From NCBI GenBank assembly GCA_019459325.1, contig JAIBFA010000047.1, positions 52,312 through 116,311 on the forward strand: 64,000 nucleotides of DNA, given 5' to 3'. The DNA is from Thiobacillus sp. (GTDB taxonomy: Bacteria; Pseudomonadota; Gammaproteobacteria; Burkholderiales; Thiobacillaceae). Both the position numbers and the translations under genes were made by a program. The notes under the pieces were generated by a model that saw only the letters and a program-made list of their open reading frames with translations, did no database searches and was not told the DNA's origin. This document shows, piece after piece, positions 26,707-36,708 of the stretch; position 1 is the first letter of the stretch; every line of letters begins with the position of its first letter.

Positions 26707-27231
26707 CTATTTTGACCCTTTGGCGGGACGTCCCGTCTTGATGACGTCCAGGCGACGTACCGCGGCAACCAGCGATGCGTCACTCAGTTTCGCCAGATTC
26801 GCAACGGCTGCGCGCAGGATCTCGCTCTTTTTTGCCGACACCCCCGCATCAAGGCAACGCTTTTTGAGCGTTGCGATCAGGGCATATTCTGCATCCGGCA
26901 TGGTAAAGCTGTCGCGAATCAGTTTGGCCTTTTTTGCCTTGGGTGGTTTGCCTGCCTTATTGCCCTTGGCAGCAAACGGCTCTGGCTCGTGTACGGCTTT
27001 CTTTACCGGGGGCGATTTCCTGGCTACGGGAGGACGCGTGGCGGTTTTCTTTTCCGCTGCCGGCGTGCTCTTGGCAGTGGCTGGGGCCCTTTTCCTGGCT
27101 GCCGGGGCAGCCGCCGGCCTTGCCCGTGCAGCTGGCTTGGTGGCCGCTGGCTTGGTGCTGGCAGCAGCCGTGAGGCTCGCTGCAGGGGTCGCGGGTTTTG
27201 CTTCGGCGGGTTTCTTGGTGTCATCGGCCAC
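26707..27231 (-). CDS. Ala/Lys/Pro-rich histone H1-like tail protein
   Basis: Low-complexity AAKPATPAAS...KPAARARPAAAPAARKRAPATAK then LIRDSFTMPDAEYALIATLKKRCLDAGVSAKKSEILRAAVANLAKL. Confidence 0.75.
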   Translation of the reverse strand: MADDTKKPAEAKPATPAASLTAAASTKPAATKPAARARPAAAPAARKRAPATAKSTPAAEKKTATRPPVARKSPPVKKAVHEPEPFAAKGNKAGKPPKAKKAKLIRDSFTMPDAEYALIATLKKRCLDAGVSAKKSEILRAAVANLAKLSDASLVAAVRRLDVIKTGRPAKGSK

Positions 27232-27350
27232 GATAAAACTCCTTAAATGAACATACGGAATAAACAGTATATTTAGTTAATTTCAATATTCGAGCGCCAG
27301 ACGCGTTTGTAATAAAAAATTCACAATCCGGAAAACGATCGCAGGCGCGC

Positions 27351-29060
27351 TTACCTCAGGTACGCCTCTGTGGCATAGCGACGCATCATGCGGTGGCTAT
27401 TGAAGTAGGCGGCATTCTTGCTGATGGCGCCCTTCATGACGGCGATCCAGCCAGCCGGGTCGTCATACCAAAGCGGCAGGACCACTCGCTCAAGCTTGTC
27501 ATACAGCGCCATGGAATCGTGGCCGTTGGCGGTGGGGCAGTCATCCCCCACCGCCCAACCGGTCACCCCTTCCAGGCAGCCTTCCACCCACCAGCCGTCC
27601 AGCACCGAGAGCTGGGGCACGCCGTTGAAGGCGGCCTTCATGCCACTGGTACCGGAGGCCTCCAGCGGTCGCAGGGGGGTGTTGATCCAGACATCAGCGC
27701 CGGACACCATGAGCAGGGCCAGCGCCATATCGTAATCAGGCAGGAAAGCCATGGGGATATCCCCCGCCAAGTCCCGCATGTGGACGTGCAGCGTTTCGAT
27801 GAGCTGCTTGCCCGCCGCGTCCATCGGGTGGGCCTTGCCGGCCATGACGATCTGGAAGGGACGTTCCCGGGCGATGGCCTTGAGACGCGCGAAATCGGTG
27901 AATAGCAGGTCCGCCCGCTTGTAGGCGGTCATGCGCCGCGCAAAGCCCAGGATGGGCTGATCCGGATTGAACGCGACCCCGGTCAGTTCCCGCACCTTGT
28001 CCAGCAGAGCCTGTTTGGCCTCCTGGTGCGCTGCCCAGAGCTTCTCGTCCGGGATGCGGTCGGCGCGGGAGAGGAGTTCCGGCTCATGGCACCAGCCCGG
28101 CACATACTGGTCGTATGTCTTTGCAATGGGCGTGCTGGTCCAGGTGGAGGCATGCACCCCGTTCGTCACCGCGTGCACCGCATAACCCGGAAACATCTGG
28201 CGGGAGACCTCGGCGTGGCGTTTGGCCACGCCATTCACGTACTCGGACAGGTTCAGGGCCAGGCGGGTCATGTTGAGCTTGTCCTCGCCGGCCAGCAGCT
28301 TCACGGTGCCCGGGTCCAGTAGATCACCGTAGATGCGTCGCACCAGGGAGTAGTCGAACTTGTCGTGGCCCGCCTCCACCGGCGTGTGGGTGGTGAAGGT
28401 GCACAGCTCCCGCACCCGGGGCACATCGTACAGGCTCTCGCCGGGTCGCAGGCCTTCGCTGGGATAGGCGAAGCGCCGCAGCAGGGCCAGGGTGAGGAAG
28501 GCGGAGTGGCCCTCGTTCATGTGATACCCCATGAGCTTGAAGCCCAGGGCCTGGAGCATGGCGATCCCCCCCACGCCCAGCACCACTTCCTGTTTCATCC
28601 GATAGATCTCGTCGCCGCCGTACAGGTAGTGGGTGATGTCGCGGTCGCGCGGGTCGTTCACTGGCAGGTCGGTGTCCAGCAGCAGGACGGGCACGCCGCC
28701 GTCGACCAGCGAACTCACCACATAAAGCCATCCCCCCACCCACACCTGGCGATCTTCAAGTTCCAACGCCACGGTGGCCTGCAGCCGTGTCGCGTAGCGG
28801 GCAGGATCCCAGTCGTCGGCACGCTCGATCTGTCGGCCCTGTGGGTCGATCTCCTGCCGAAAATAGCCGGCCCGGGACACCAGCGTCACCGCCACCATCG
28901 GCACGCCGATATCCGCCGCAGCGCGCAGGGTATCCCCCGCCAGCACCCCGAGGCCGCCGCTGTAGGTGGGGATATCGCTCTCCAGTGCGATCTCCATGGA
29001 GAAATAGGCGACCCGGGACTTGTGGGTGAAGTTTTCGGTCTTATTAAGTGCTTCTGCCAT
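27351..29060 (-). CDS. glgP: Alpha-glucan (glycogen) phosphorylase, short family
   Basis: VAYFSMEIALESDIPTYSGGLGVLAGDTLRAAADIGVPMVAVTLVSRAGYFRQ...HMNEGHSAFL...FTTHTPVEAGHDKF...NTPLRPLEASGTSGMKAAFNGVPQLSVLDGWW. Confidence 0.95.
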   Translation of the reverse strand: MAEALNKTENFTHKSRVAYFSMEIALESDIPTYSGGLGVLAGDTLRAAADIGVPMVAVTLVSRAGYFRQEIDPQGRQIERADDWDPARYATRLQATVALELEDRQVWVGGWLYVVSSLVDGGVPVLLLDTDLPVNDPRDRDITHYLYGGDEIYRMKQEVVLGVGGIAMLQALGFKLMGYHMNEGHSAFLTLALLRRFAYPSEGLRPGESLYDVPRVRELCTFTTHTPVEAGHDKFDYSLVRRIYGDLLDPGTVKLLAGEDKLNMTRLALNLSEYVNGVAKRHAEVSRQMFPGYAVHAVTNGVHASTWTSTPIAKTYDQYVPGWCHEPELLSRADRIPDEKLWAAHQEAKQALLDKVRELTGVAFNPDQPILGFARRMTAYKRADLLFTDFARLKAIARERPFQIVMAGKAHPMDAAGKQLIETLHVHMRDLAGDIPMAFLPDYDMALALLMVSGADVWINTPLRPLEASGTSGMKAAFNGVPQLSVLDGWWVEGCLEGVTGWAVGDDCPTANGHDSMALYDKLERVVLPLWYDDPAGWIAVMKGAISKNAAYFNSHRMMRRYATEAYLR

Positions 29061-29179
29061 TGAGTGTTCCTGTGCTTGGCGATTCTTGGGGCTGGCCTGC
29101 CAAGCCTCAGGGCCGATCCGAAAACCGTCAAGAGATGACACAAGGACCTTGGTTTGGCCTCCGTCCAGCGGTGGCCCGG

Positions 29180-29407
29180 CTATTTGGCTTTCGTTTTTTT
29201 CCTTATTTCAGCCATCTTCTTTCGCCATTCGCTCAGATCCTCATCCTCGATCTCAAGCTGTATTGCCACCACTTCCAACGCAGTCATTTTTTCACTTTCC
29301 AGTCTGCGCTGTAATTTTGATCGCGTTCTCGACAGCAGACGTTCGGTTTCGACCTTACTCAAAAGCTTGGCTTTTTCGAGATACTCATCGGAAGGAATCT
29401 TTCTCAT
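29180..29407 (-). CDS. Small basic hypothetical protein
   Basis: MRKIPSDEYLEKAKLLSKVETERLLSRTRSKLQRRLESEKMTALEVVAIQLEIEDEDLSEW. Confidence 0.5.
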   Translation of the reverse strand: MRKIPSDEYLEKAKLLSKVETERLLSRTRSKLQRRLESEKMTALEVVAIQLEIEDEDLSEWRKKMAEIRKKTKAK

Positions 29408-29631
29408 CGCAACTCACCCTTGAGGATTTGAAAATTAGAATATCAGGCTACACCAATATATCTTGGGCTCGCTACCGCAGTCAGGGCCATGAAAACAAGG
29501 TCGTTGAATTCCCCTCTCTGCACTTTCGCTGCACACAAAATTCTTTTTGCTGTCACAGAGGATTCATTTGCCGGAGGCAAAATTCTCAGTCCCTCGGGAA
29601 CATTCCCGAGCGATGATTGATGGAGGCCATC

Positions 29632-30054
29632 ATGGCGACAGCAAGCAGCCCGCAGGTGAAAACTCCTCAGGCGAACACGCATGCTTCATCCGGCGTTTCC
29701 AATGCCGGAACGATCGATCTGGCAGTGCTCAATCTCGACGACCTGGGCGTGATCCGCGGCTGCAGCCGGGCGTGTGAACACGTGTTTGGCTACCTGCCGG
29801 ATGAACTGACGGGCCGTCATGTTTCCATGCTCCTCCCGCAGCTACCGGACACCGAACTGGTGCAGGAAGGCCGGATCAACTCACGACTGGCCCATCTCTG
29901 CCAATGTGCCTTTACCTTTCAGGCCCGGCGCCGTGATGGCCGGTGCTTCGCCAGCGAGCTGTTCATCAACCACCTCGGCAGCCACAACGTGGTGGTCCTT
30001 GTACGCAGCCTCGAAGCTTCAATAGCGAATGGCGACGCCCAGCCTGTCCGCTAG
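29632..30054 (+). CDS. PAS-domain protein
   Basis: LAVLNLDDLGVIRGCSRACEHVFGYLPDELTGRHVSMLLPQLPDTELVQEG. Confidence 0.8.
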   Translation: MATASSPQVKTPQANTHASSGVSNAGTIDLAVLNLDDLGVIRGCSRACEHVFGYLPDELTGRHVSMLLPQLPDTELVQEGRINSRLAHLCQCAFTFQARRRDGRCFASELFINHLGSHNVVVLVRSLEASIANGDAQPVR

Positions 30055-30226
30055 TCGAAAACCCATTTACACCCTGCAACACAGTCCATCCCGATTGGAC
30101 TCGCGCAAGCTCACGATCAGGCGCGAGGCCTCGGTCAGCCTTTGACGGATCGGCCCAAAGCCCGAAACACCGCATGCCAATCGGCCGGCAGGCTTCCAGG
30201 AAAACAGGGGGCGATTTCAGGAAAGG

Positions 30227-32155
30227 ATGGTTGTGACAAAAAAGAACAGCACGGACGGAACGTGTCCGCAAAGCGCGGACATCGAGAACGCCCTGAGCGA
30301 ACTCATGGCCATCCGCACGGATATGGTCGCCGGCCTGACCCGGTCGCAGCCCCATCTCGCCAAGGTTGACGCCAACTATCGGGACAGTGCCCGCAACCTC
30401 CTGCATTATCTGGCCCTGCGTCGCCACGATCTGCGCCCCTTGCAGCTGCGCCTGGCGGCGCTCGGACTGTCCTCCCTCGGGCGGGCCGAGTCGCATGTCC
30501 TGAGCACGGTCGACGAGGTTCTGGGTGTCCTGCACCGCCTGGTGCAGCGCGCCTGGCAGCCGGCTTCACAGAACACTGCGGTCATCGATTTCGCCCACGG
30601 CGAGCGGCTGCTCGCCGAACATACGGACGCCTTGTTGGGACCCGCGACCCCGGGGCGCAAGGTCCGGATCATGGTCACCATGCCGAGCGAGGCGGCGGAC
30701 GATTACCTCCTCGTTCATAACCTGCTCCAGCAAGGCATGGACTGCATGCGCATCAATTGCGCCCATGACGACGCTGTGGCCTGGGCGCGGATGATCGAGC
30801 ACCTGAGACAGGCGGAGCGATCGCTGGGCCGGTCCTGCCGTGTCGTCATGGATCTGGCCGGGCCGAAACTGCGCACCGGACCGCTGGAGCCGGGCCCGGC
30901 AGTCGTTCGGATACGCCCGGGTCGCGACGCCTACGGCCGGGTCACTGCCCCCGCACGGGTCTGGTTGACCTCAGAGGACTCCCCCCAGCCTCCTCCCTCA
31001 GCGGCGAGCGCTTGCCTCCCCGTGGCTTCAACCTGGCTGGCCCATCTTCGCATTGGCGAGTGGGTGAAATTCACCGATGCCCGGGACGCCTCGCGGGGCT
31101 TCAGGATCGTTGACGTGACCGAGCACGGATGCTGGGCAGAGGCGTCCAAGACGGCTTACATCGTCCCCGGCACCACCTTGCGCCACGAGCATGGCGAGGG
31201 CAAGCCGGACCCACGTGAATGTCGCATCGGCGCCTTGCCACCCGGTGAAAACCCTCTCACCCTGCAGAAGGGCGACCTGCTCATCCTGACCCGCGACCTC
31301 AAGCCGGGCCGCCCGGCAAGCTACGACAGCGCAGGAAAAATCCTGACCCCTGCCGTGATCGGTTGCACCATTCCGGAGGTGTTCGATGACGTCCGGGCGG
31401 GAGAGCCGATCTGGTTCGACGACGGCAAGATCGGCGGCGTGGTCGAGAAGGTGGAGAAGACACGGGTCCTCGTCCGCATCACCCAGGATCACCTGAAGGC
31501 CGTGAATCTGCGCGCCGACAAGGGCATCAACCTTCCCGAGAGCGACCTGCGCCTCGCGGCCATGACCGCCAAGGACATCGAGGACCTGTCCTTCGTGGCC
31601 CAGCACGCCGACATCGTCGAGCTGTCCTTCGCCAACCGCACCCAGGATGTGGAATCGCTCCAGCAGCGGCTGGCGAGCCAGGGGAGTCGGCAGCCTGCCA
31701 TCGTGCTGAAGATCGAAACGCGGCGTGGCTTCGAGAACCTGCCCGACATGCTGCTGACGGCCATGCGCTCTCCGTGCTGCGGGGTAATGATCGCCCGCGG
31801 CGACCTGGCCGTCGAATGCGGATTCGAACGCCTGGCGGAAGTTCAGGAAGAGATCCTCTGGCTCTGCGAGGCTGCGCATGTCCCCGTGATCTGGGCCACC
31901 CAGGTCCTGGAAACGCTTGCCAAGGAAGGGAGGCCATCGCGCGCCGAAATCACGGACGCAGCGATGGGGCTCCGCGCCGAGTGTGTCATGCTCAACAAGG
32001 GACCCTATGTAGTCAGCGCCGTGCGGGTTCTGGACGATATTCTGCGGCGGATGCATGCGCACCAAGCCAAAAAGCGGTCCATGCTCCGGGAATTGCATTT
32101 GGCCCACATGCTGACGGCTGAACCCGATGCCGCAGCCGGGCCGGCTGGCCATTGA
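30227..32155 (+). CDS. Pyruvate kinase-like protein, enlarged
   Basis: KVRIMVTMPSEAADDYLLVHNLLQQGMDCMRINCAHD...VVMDLAGPKLRTG...DGKIGGVVEKVE...LPESDLRLAAMTAKDIEDLSF...IEGRGDLAVE-like MIARGDLAVECGFERLAEVQEEILWLCEAAHVPVIWATQVLETLAKEGRPSRAEITDAAMGLRAECVMLNKG. Confidence 0.88.
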   Translation: MVVTKKNSTDGTCPQSADIENALSELMAIRTDMVAGLTRSQPHLAKVDANYRDSARNLLHYLALRRHDLRPLQLRLAALGLSSLGRAESHVLSTVDEVLGVLHRLVQRAWQPASQNTAVIDFAHGERLLAEHTDALLGPATPGRKVRIMVTMPSEAADDYLLVHNLLQQGMDCMRINCAHDDAVAWARMIEHLRQAERSLGRSCRVVMDLAGPKLRTGPLEPGPAVVRIRPGRDAYGRVTAPARVWLTSEDSPQPPPSAASACLPVASTWLAHLRIGEWVKFTDARDASRGFRIVDVTEHGCWAEASKTAYIVPGTTLRHEHGEGKPDPRECRIGALPPGENPLTLQKGDLLILTRDLKPGRPASYDSAGKILTPAVIGCTIPEVFDDVRAGEPIWFDDGKIGGVVEKVEKTRVLVRITQDHLKAVNLRADKGINLPESDLRLAAMTAKDIEDLSFVAQHADIVELSFANRTQDVESLQQRLASQGSRQPAIVLKIETRRGFENLPDMLLTAMRSPCCGVMIARGDLAVECGFERLAEVQEEILWLCEAAHVPVIWATQVLETLAKEGRPSRAEITDAAMGLRAECVMLNKGPYVVSAVRVLDDILRRMHAHQAKKRSMLRELHLAHMLTAEPDAAAGPAGH

Positions 32156-32372
32156 TCAGTGGGGGCGCACTAAAGAATTCATATTTATTCCATCGGAGCG
32201 AAATTGGCGTGTCATATCGGTTTGCCATAGTCCCCGGCGTACCGAAACGACTGCAGACGCGGGGGTTCTGGATGCCGGCCCGGATTCGACCTCCCGCTCA
32301 CCAGCTTGCCATCTGGATCAATCCATCTGGTATCGGTACACAACCCTTTCACTGAATATAAGGAACTGCTCC

Positions 32373-33758
32373 ATGATGCTCAAGAAACTCACGCTCGCGA
32401 TCGGTCTGGTTCTGGCCGGTTCGTCGGCTTTTGCCTCCGGCACGTCTTTCGAAGACTTCACGCCCCTGCTCGGCGATACGGTTGCCGGCTCCCTGCCCGA
32501 GTCCGCCCCCTTCGTGTTGTCCTCGCCGCACTTCAGCCAGATGACCATCGTGGCCCGCGACCCGGCCCAGACCAACCGCTTCGACAGCGGCAACTACGAC
32601 ATGCACACCCTGAACGAGACTGGCCCTGACGCCGGCCGTTTCCTGTTCACCGTGTATGAAACCGGCCAGGCCGGCATCCAGCGCACCGACCTGCGCACCA
32701 TGCAGACCACCACCATCTGGTCGAGCCCGGCTGCAGCCCCCGCATTGAACAGCCACGTGGCTTTCGATGCTTCGCGCTGGACCCCGTGGGGCACGTTCCT
32801 CACGGCTGAAGAGTCGTGGAGTGATTCGCCCGCCACACCCAGCATTTATGGCCGCCTGTTCGAAGTGGTCAATCCGCTGGCCGCCCCCGCCGACATCGTG
32901 ATCAAGCACCGCGACATCCTGCCGCGCGTCTCGCATGAAGGCCTCGCGTTCGACAAGAAGAACAACCTGTACTTCATCGACGAGCGCAACGACAGCCACA
33001 TCTTCAAGTTCACCTCGGCCAACCCGCATGCCGACAACGGCGACGACTTCTTCGCCGCCGGCCAGACCTTCGTGCTGCGCGTGGGCGATGGCACGGTTGA
33101 AGAAGCCACCGGCGCCGCCACCTGGGTTCCGCTGACCGACAACAACGGCGTGGCCCTGCCGGGCGCCGTGATCGTCACCGACCCCAACGGCCTGACCGCG
33201 ATCGACGGCCGCGCCACCCCGAACCTGCCCGCCTTCCTCGGCACCAACTTCGACCGCCCCGAAGATCTGGAAGTCAAGACCCTGCGTAACGGCAAGCAGA
33301 TGCTGTTCGTGGCGACCACCACCAACCACAAGGTGTTCTCCATCGATCTGCGCAGCAACACGGTCAAGCTGTTCGCCAGCCGCGACACGATTGACATGGC
33401 CACCGGCGCGCCCGTCGGCACGCAGTTCACCAGCCCGGACAACTTGGCGATCGACGCCGATGGCAACATGTACATCGTGGAAGATCAGGATGGCGGCAAG
33501 CAGGACACCTGGTTCGCCAAGGACGAGAACAACGACGGCGTGGCCGAAGCTGTCGGCAAGTGGGCCAGCCTGACGACCCTCGAAGCGGAAGCCACCGGCC
33601 TCTACTTCGACCCGTTCAAGTCGAACACCGCCTACGTCAACGTGCAGCACCCCGACAGCAAGGTCGATCGCACCATCATGATCACCACGCCTTGCCAGAA
33701 GACCAAGGGCGACAACGGCCATCATTACGGCCATGACAAAGGTCACGACAGGGACTGA
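32373..33758 (+). CDS. PhoX-like (DUF839) secreted protein
   Basis: Signal peptide MMLKKLTLAIGLVLAGSSAFAS; SHEGLAFDKKNNLYFIDERNDSHIFKF...FDRPEDLEVKTLRNGKQMLFVATT...SPDNLAIDADGNMYIVEDQ. Confidence 0.82.
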   Translation: MMLKKLTLAIGLVLAGSSAFASGTSFEDFTPLLGDTVAGSLPESAPFVLSSPHFSQMTIVARDPAQTNRFDSGNYDMHTLNETGPDAGRFLFTVYETGQAGIQRTDLRTMQTTTIWSSPAAAPALNSHVAFDASRWTPWGTFLTAEESWSDSPATPSIYGRLFEVVNPLAAPADIVIKHRDILPRVSHEGLAFDKKNNLYFIDERNDSHIFKFTSANPHADNGDDFFAAGQTFVLRVGDGTVEEATGAATWVPLTDNNGVALPGAVIVTDPNGLTAIDGRATPNLPAFLGTNFDRPEDLEVKTLRNGKQMLFVATTTNHKVFSIDLRSNTVKLFASRDTIDMATGAPVGTQFTSPDNLAIDADGNMYIVEDQDGGKQDTWFAKDENNDGVAEAVGKWASLTTLEAEATGLYFDPFKSNTAYVNVQHPDSKVDRTIMITTPCQKTKGDNGHHYGHDKGHDRD

Positions 33759-33819
33759 ATGATCCGGTCCTGATCAAGTACTCCACTCGCCGCCGGCAAC
33801 TTTGACGGCTGAGCGGATC

Positions 33820-33853
33820 AAGCCCCGCAGGTGAAAGCCTGCGGGGCTTTTTA
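33820..33853 (+). terminator. Rho-independent terminator
   Basis: AAGCCCCGCAGGTGAAAGCCTGCGGGGCTTTTTA. Confidence 0.9.
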
Positions 33854-33901
33854 TTGGTGGCGGCTGCGTGAGGCGGCCGGTAGCCGGCTTTGCCCTCCGC
33901 C

Positions 33902-35431
33902 TCACCCCTCGCTTGTTGCCACCAGCCGGGATTCGCCGTCCTGGTCCACGCTTTCGATTCGCACCGTGTAGCCCCACAGGCGGGCGACGTGGCGCAGCAT
34001 TTCCGGTGTCGATTCGCCCAGCGGCCGGCGGTCGTGCATGTAGTGGCGCAGCGTGAGCGAGCGGTCGCCGAAGACGTCGACCTGGTAGACCTGGATGTTG
34101 GGTTCGCGGTTGCCGAGGTTGTACTGGTCGGCGAGCAGCTGGCGCACCGTGCGGTAGCCGGCGTCGTCGTGGATCGCGGTGACTTCCAGCTTGTCGTCCT
34201 GGTCGTCGTCCACCATGGCGAACAGTTTGAGGTCGCGGATCAGCTTGGGCGAGAGGTATTGCGCGACGAAGCTTTCGTCCTTGAAGTTGCGCATGGCGAA
34301 ATCGAGCGACTTCACCCAGTCGCTGCCGGCCAGTTCCGGGAACCAGCGGCGGTCCTCCTCGGTGGGATGCTCGCAGATGCGGCGCAGATCCTGGAACATG
34401 GAAAAGCCCAGCGCGTATGGGTTGATGCCGCTGTAGAAGCGGCTGTTATAGGGCGGCTGGTAGACCACGTTGGTGTGGCTTTGCAGGAACTCCATCATGA
34501 AGCCGTCGGTGAGCTTGCCTTCCTCGTACAGGTGGTTGAGCAGGGTGTAGTGCCAGAAGGTGGCCCAGCCTTCGTTCATGACCTGGGTCTGCCGCTGCGG
34601 GTAGAAGTACTGCGCGATTTTTCTGACTATTCTGACGATTTCACGCTGCCAGGGCTCCAGTCGCGGGGCGTTCTTCTCGATGAAATACAGCAGATTCTCC
34701 TGCGGCTCGCTGGGGAAGCGGGCAGCCTGTTTTTCGTTCCCCGCCGCCTGTTTGGCCGGGAGGGTGCGCCACAGATCGTTGACCTGGGATTGCAGATAGG
34801 CCTCGCGTTCGAGCTGGCGCGCCTGTTCCTTGACCATCGAGAGCTTGGCGGGCCGCTTGTAGCGGTCGACGCCGAGACTCATCAGGGCGTGGCAGGAATC
34901 CAGCAGTTCCTCCACCGCGACCTCGCCGTGGCGCTGTTCGCAGTCGGCGATGAAATTGCGCGCGAACACCAGGTAGTCGAGGATGCCCTCGGCGTCGGTC
35001 CAGGTGCGGAACAGATAGTTGCCCTTGAAGAAGGAATTGTGGCCGTAGGCGGCATGGGCGATCACCAGCGCCTGCATGGTCATGGTGTTCTCTTCCATGA
35101 GGTAGGCGATGCAGGGGCTGGAGTTGATGACGATCTCGTAGGCCAGGCCCATCTGGCCGCGCTTGTAGCTCTTCTGGGTGGACAGGAACTGCTTGCCGTA
35201 GGACCAGTGGTGGTAGCCCACCGGCATGCCCACCGAGGAATAGGCGTCGATCATCTGCTCGGAGGTGATGACCTCGATCTGGTTGGGGTAGGTGTCGAGG
35301 CCGTAATGCGCGGCAACCCGGGCAATCTCGCGGTCGTACAGGTCGAGCAGCTCGAAGGTCCATTCCGAACCCTCGGACAGGGGCTGGCGTTCGGCGACGG
35401 GCGGGGCCGCGCTTTCCATTTCAGGTTCCAT
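33902..35431 (-). CDS. SpoVR family protein
   Basis: LLDLYDREIARVAAHYGLDTYPNQIEVITSEQMIDAYSSVGMPVGYHHWSYGKQF...MNEGWATFWHYTLLNHLYEEGKL. Confidence 0.95.
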   Translation of the reverse strand: MEPEMESAAPPVAERQPLSEGSEWTFELLDLYDREIARVAAHYGLDTYPNQIEVITSEQMIDAYSSVGMPVGYHHWSYGKQFLSTQKSYKRGQMGLAYEIVINSSPCIAYLMEENTMTMQALVIAHAAYGHNSFFKGNYLFRTWTDAEGILDYLVFARNFIADCEQRHGEVAVEELLDSCHALMSLGVDRYKRPAKLSMVKEQARQLEREAYLQSQVNDLWRTLPAKQAAGNEKQAARFPSEPQENLLYFIEKNAPRLEPWQREIVRIVRKIAQYFYPQRQTQVMNEGWATFWHYTLLNHLYEEGKLTDGFMMEFLQSHTNVVYQPPYNSRFYSGINPYALGFSMFQDLRRICEHPTEEDRRWFPELAGSDWVKSLDFAMRNFKDESFVAQYLSPKLIRDLKLFAMVDDDQDDKLEVTAIHDDAGYRTVRQLLADQYNLGNREPNIQVYQVDVFGDRSLTLRHYMHDRRPLGESTPEMLRHVARLWGYTVRIESVDQDGESRLVATSEG

Positions 35432-35432
35432 A

Positions 35433-36695
35433 TCAAGCCACCTTCTTCCTGAACAGTTCACGGAACACCGGGTAGATGTCTTCCAGCGTGAGGATGCGCT
35501 GCATGGCGAAGCGCGGGCTCGCCGCTTTCACCCGCTCGTACTCGTGCCACAGGCTCTGCGGTTCTTCGGCCTCGATTTCCACGTAGGCGAAGTACTGCGC
35601 CAGGGGCAGGATGCTCTGGAGCAGCAGCTCCCGGCAGCGCGGCGAATCGTTTTCCCAGTTGTCACCGTCCGAGGCCTGGGCGGCGTAGATGTTCCAGTTG
35701 GCGCTGGGATAGCGCTCGAGGATGATGTCGTGCATCAGTTCGAGGGCACTGGACACCACCGTGCCGCCGGACTCCCGCGAGGCGAAGAACTCCTCCTCGT
35801 CGACTTCCTTGGCCACGGTGTGGTGGCGGATGAACACCACGTCGATGCGCTCGTAGCTCTTGGTGAGGAAGAGATAGAGCAGCATGAAGAAGCGCTTGGC
35901 GATGTTCTTGCGGTCCTCGTCCATCGAGCCCGACACGTCCAGCAGGCAAAACATCACCGCCTGGCTGCTCGGCGTGGGCTGGTCGACGCGGTTGGCGTAG
36001 CGCAGGTCCCAGGTGTCGATGAAGGGCACGGCGGCGATGCGGGCCTTGAGCGCTTCGATCTCCTCGCGCAGTTCGTCGGCTTCCGGGCTGGCGCCGAGCC
36101 CCTGGGTGACCAGCGCTTCCAGCGCGTCCTCGGCTTCCCTGAGGGCGTCGCGGGGACCGGCGGCCATGGCCATGCGGCGGCCGATGGCCTGCTTCATGGA
36201 GCGCACCACATGCAGGCTGGACGGGTTGCCCTGGCTGACGAAGCCGGCGCGGGCCCGTTTCACCTCGGGCACCGCAGCGAGCTGCTTCTTCACCAGGTCC
36301 GGCAGCGCCAGGTCCTGGAAGAAGTAGTCCATGAACTCTTCCTTCGACAGCTCGAACACGAACTCGTCCATGCCCTCCCCGTCCGGCGAGCCGCCGCCGC
36401 CCTTGCCTCCGCCGCCGCCTTCGGGCCGGTCCACCCGGTCGCCGCTGACGAACTCGCGGTTGCCGGGCAACACGATGTTGCGGCGGCCGCCGGGGCCGTG
36501 GTGGAACATGGGTTCGGACAGATCCTTGGACGGGATCGATATCTTCTCGCCGCGCTCCAGGTCCGCCACCTTGCGGCCGGACACGGCCTCCGCCGCGGCC
36601 TTGCGGATCTGCGACTTGAAGCGGCGCAGGAAACGCTGCCGGTTGACGGCGCTGCGGTTCTTGCCGGAGAGGCGACGGTCGACGAGACGATTCAT
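35433..36695 (-). CDS. YeaH/YhbH family protein (DUF444)
   Basis: MNRLVDRRLSGKNRSAVNRQRFLRRFKSQIRKAAAEAVSGRKVADLERGEKISIPSKDLSEP...FCLLDVSGSMDEDRKNIAKRFFMLLYLFL. Confidence 0.95.
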   Translation of the reverse strand: MNRLVDRRLSGKNRSAVNRQRFLRRFKSQIRKAAAEAVSGRKVADLERGEKISIPSKDLSEPMFHHGPGGRRNIVLPGNREFVSGDRVDRPEGGGGGKGGGGSPDGEGMDEFVFELSKEEFMDYFFQDLALPDLVKKQLAAVPEVKRARAGFVSQGNPSSLHVVRSMKQAIGRRMAMAAGPRDALREAEDALEALVTQGLGASPEADELREEIEALKARIAAVPFIDTWDLRYANRVDQPTPSSQAVMFCLLDVSGSMDEDRKNIAKRFFMLLYLFLTKSYERIDVVFIRHHTVAKEVDEEEFFASRESGGTVVSSALELMHDIILERYPSANWNIYAAQASDGDNWENDSPRCRELLLQSILPLAQYFAYVEIEAEEPQSLWHEYERVKAASPRFAMQRILTLEDIYPVFRELFRKKVA

Positions 36696-36708
36696 GGCCG
36701 CATCCCCG

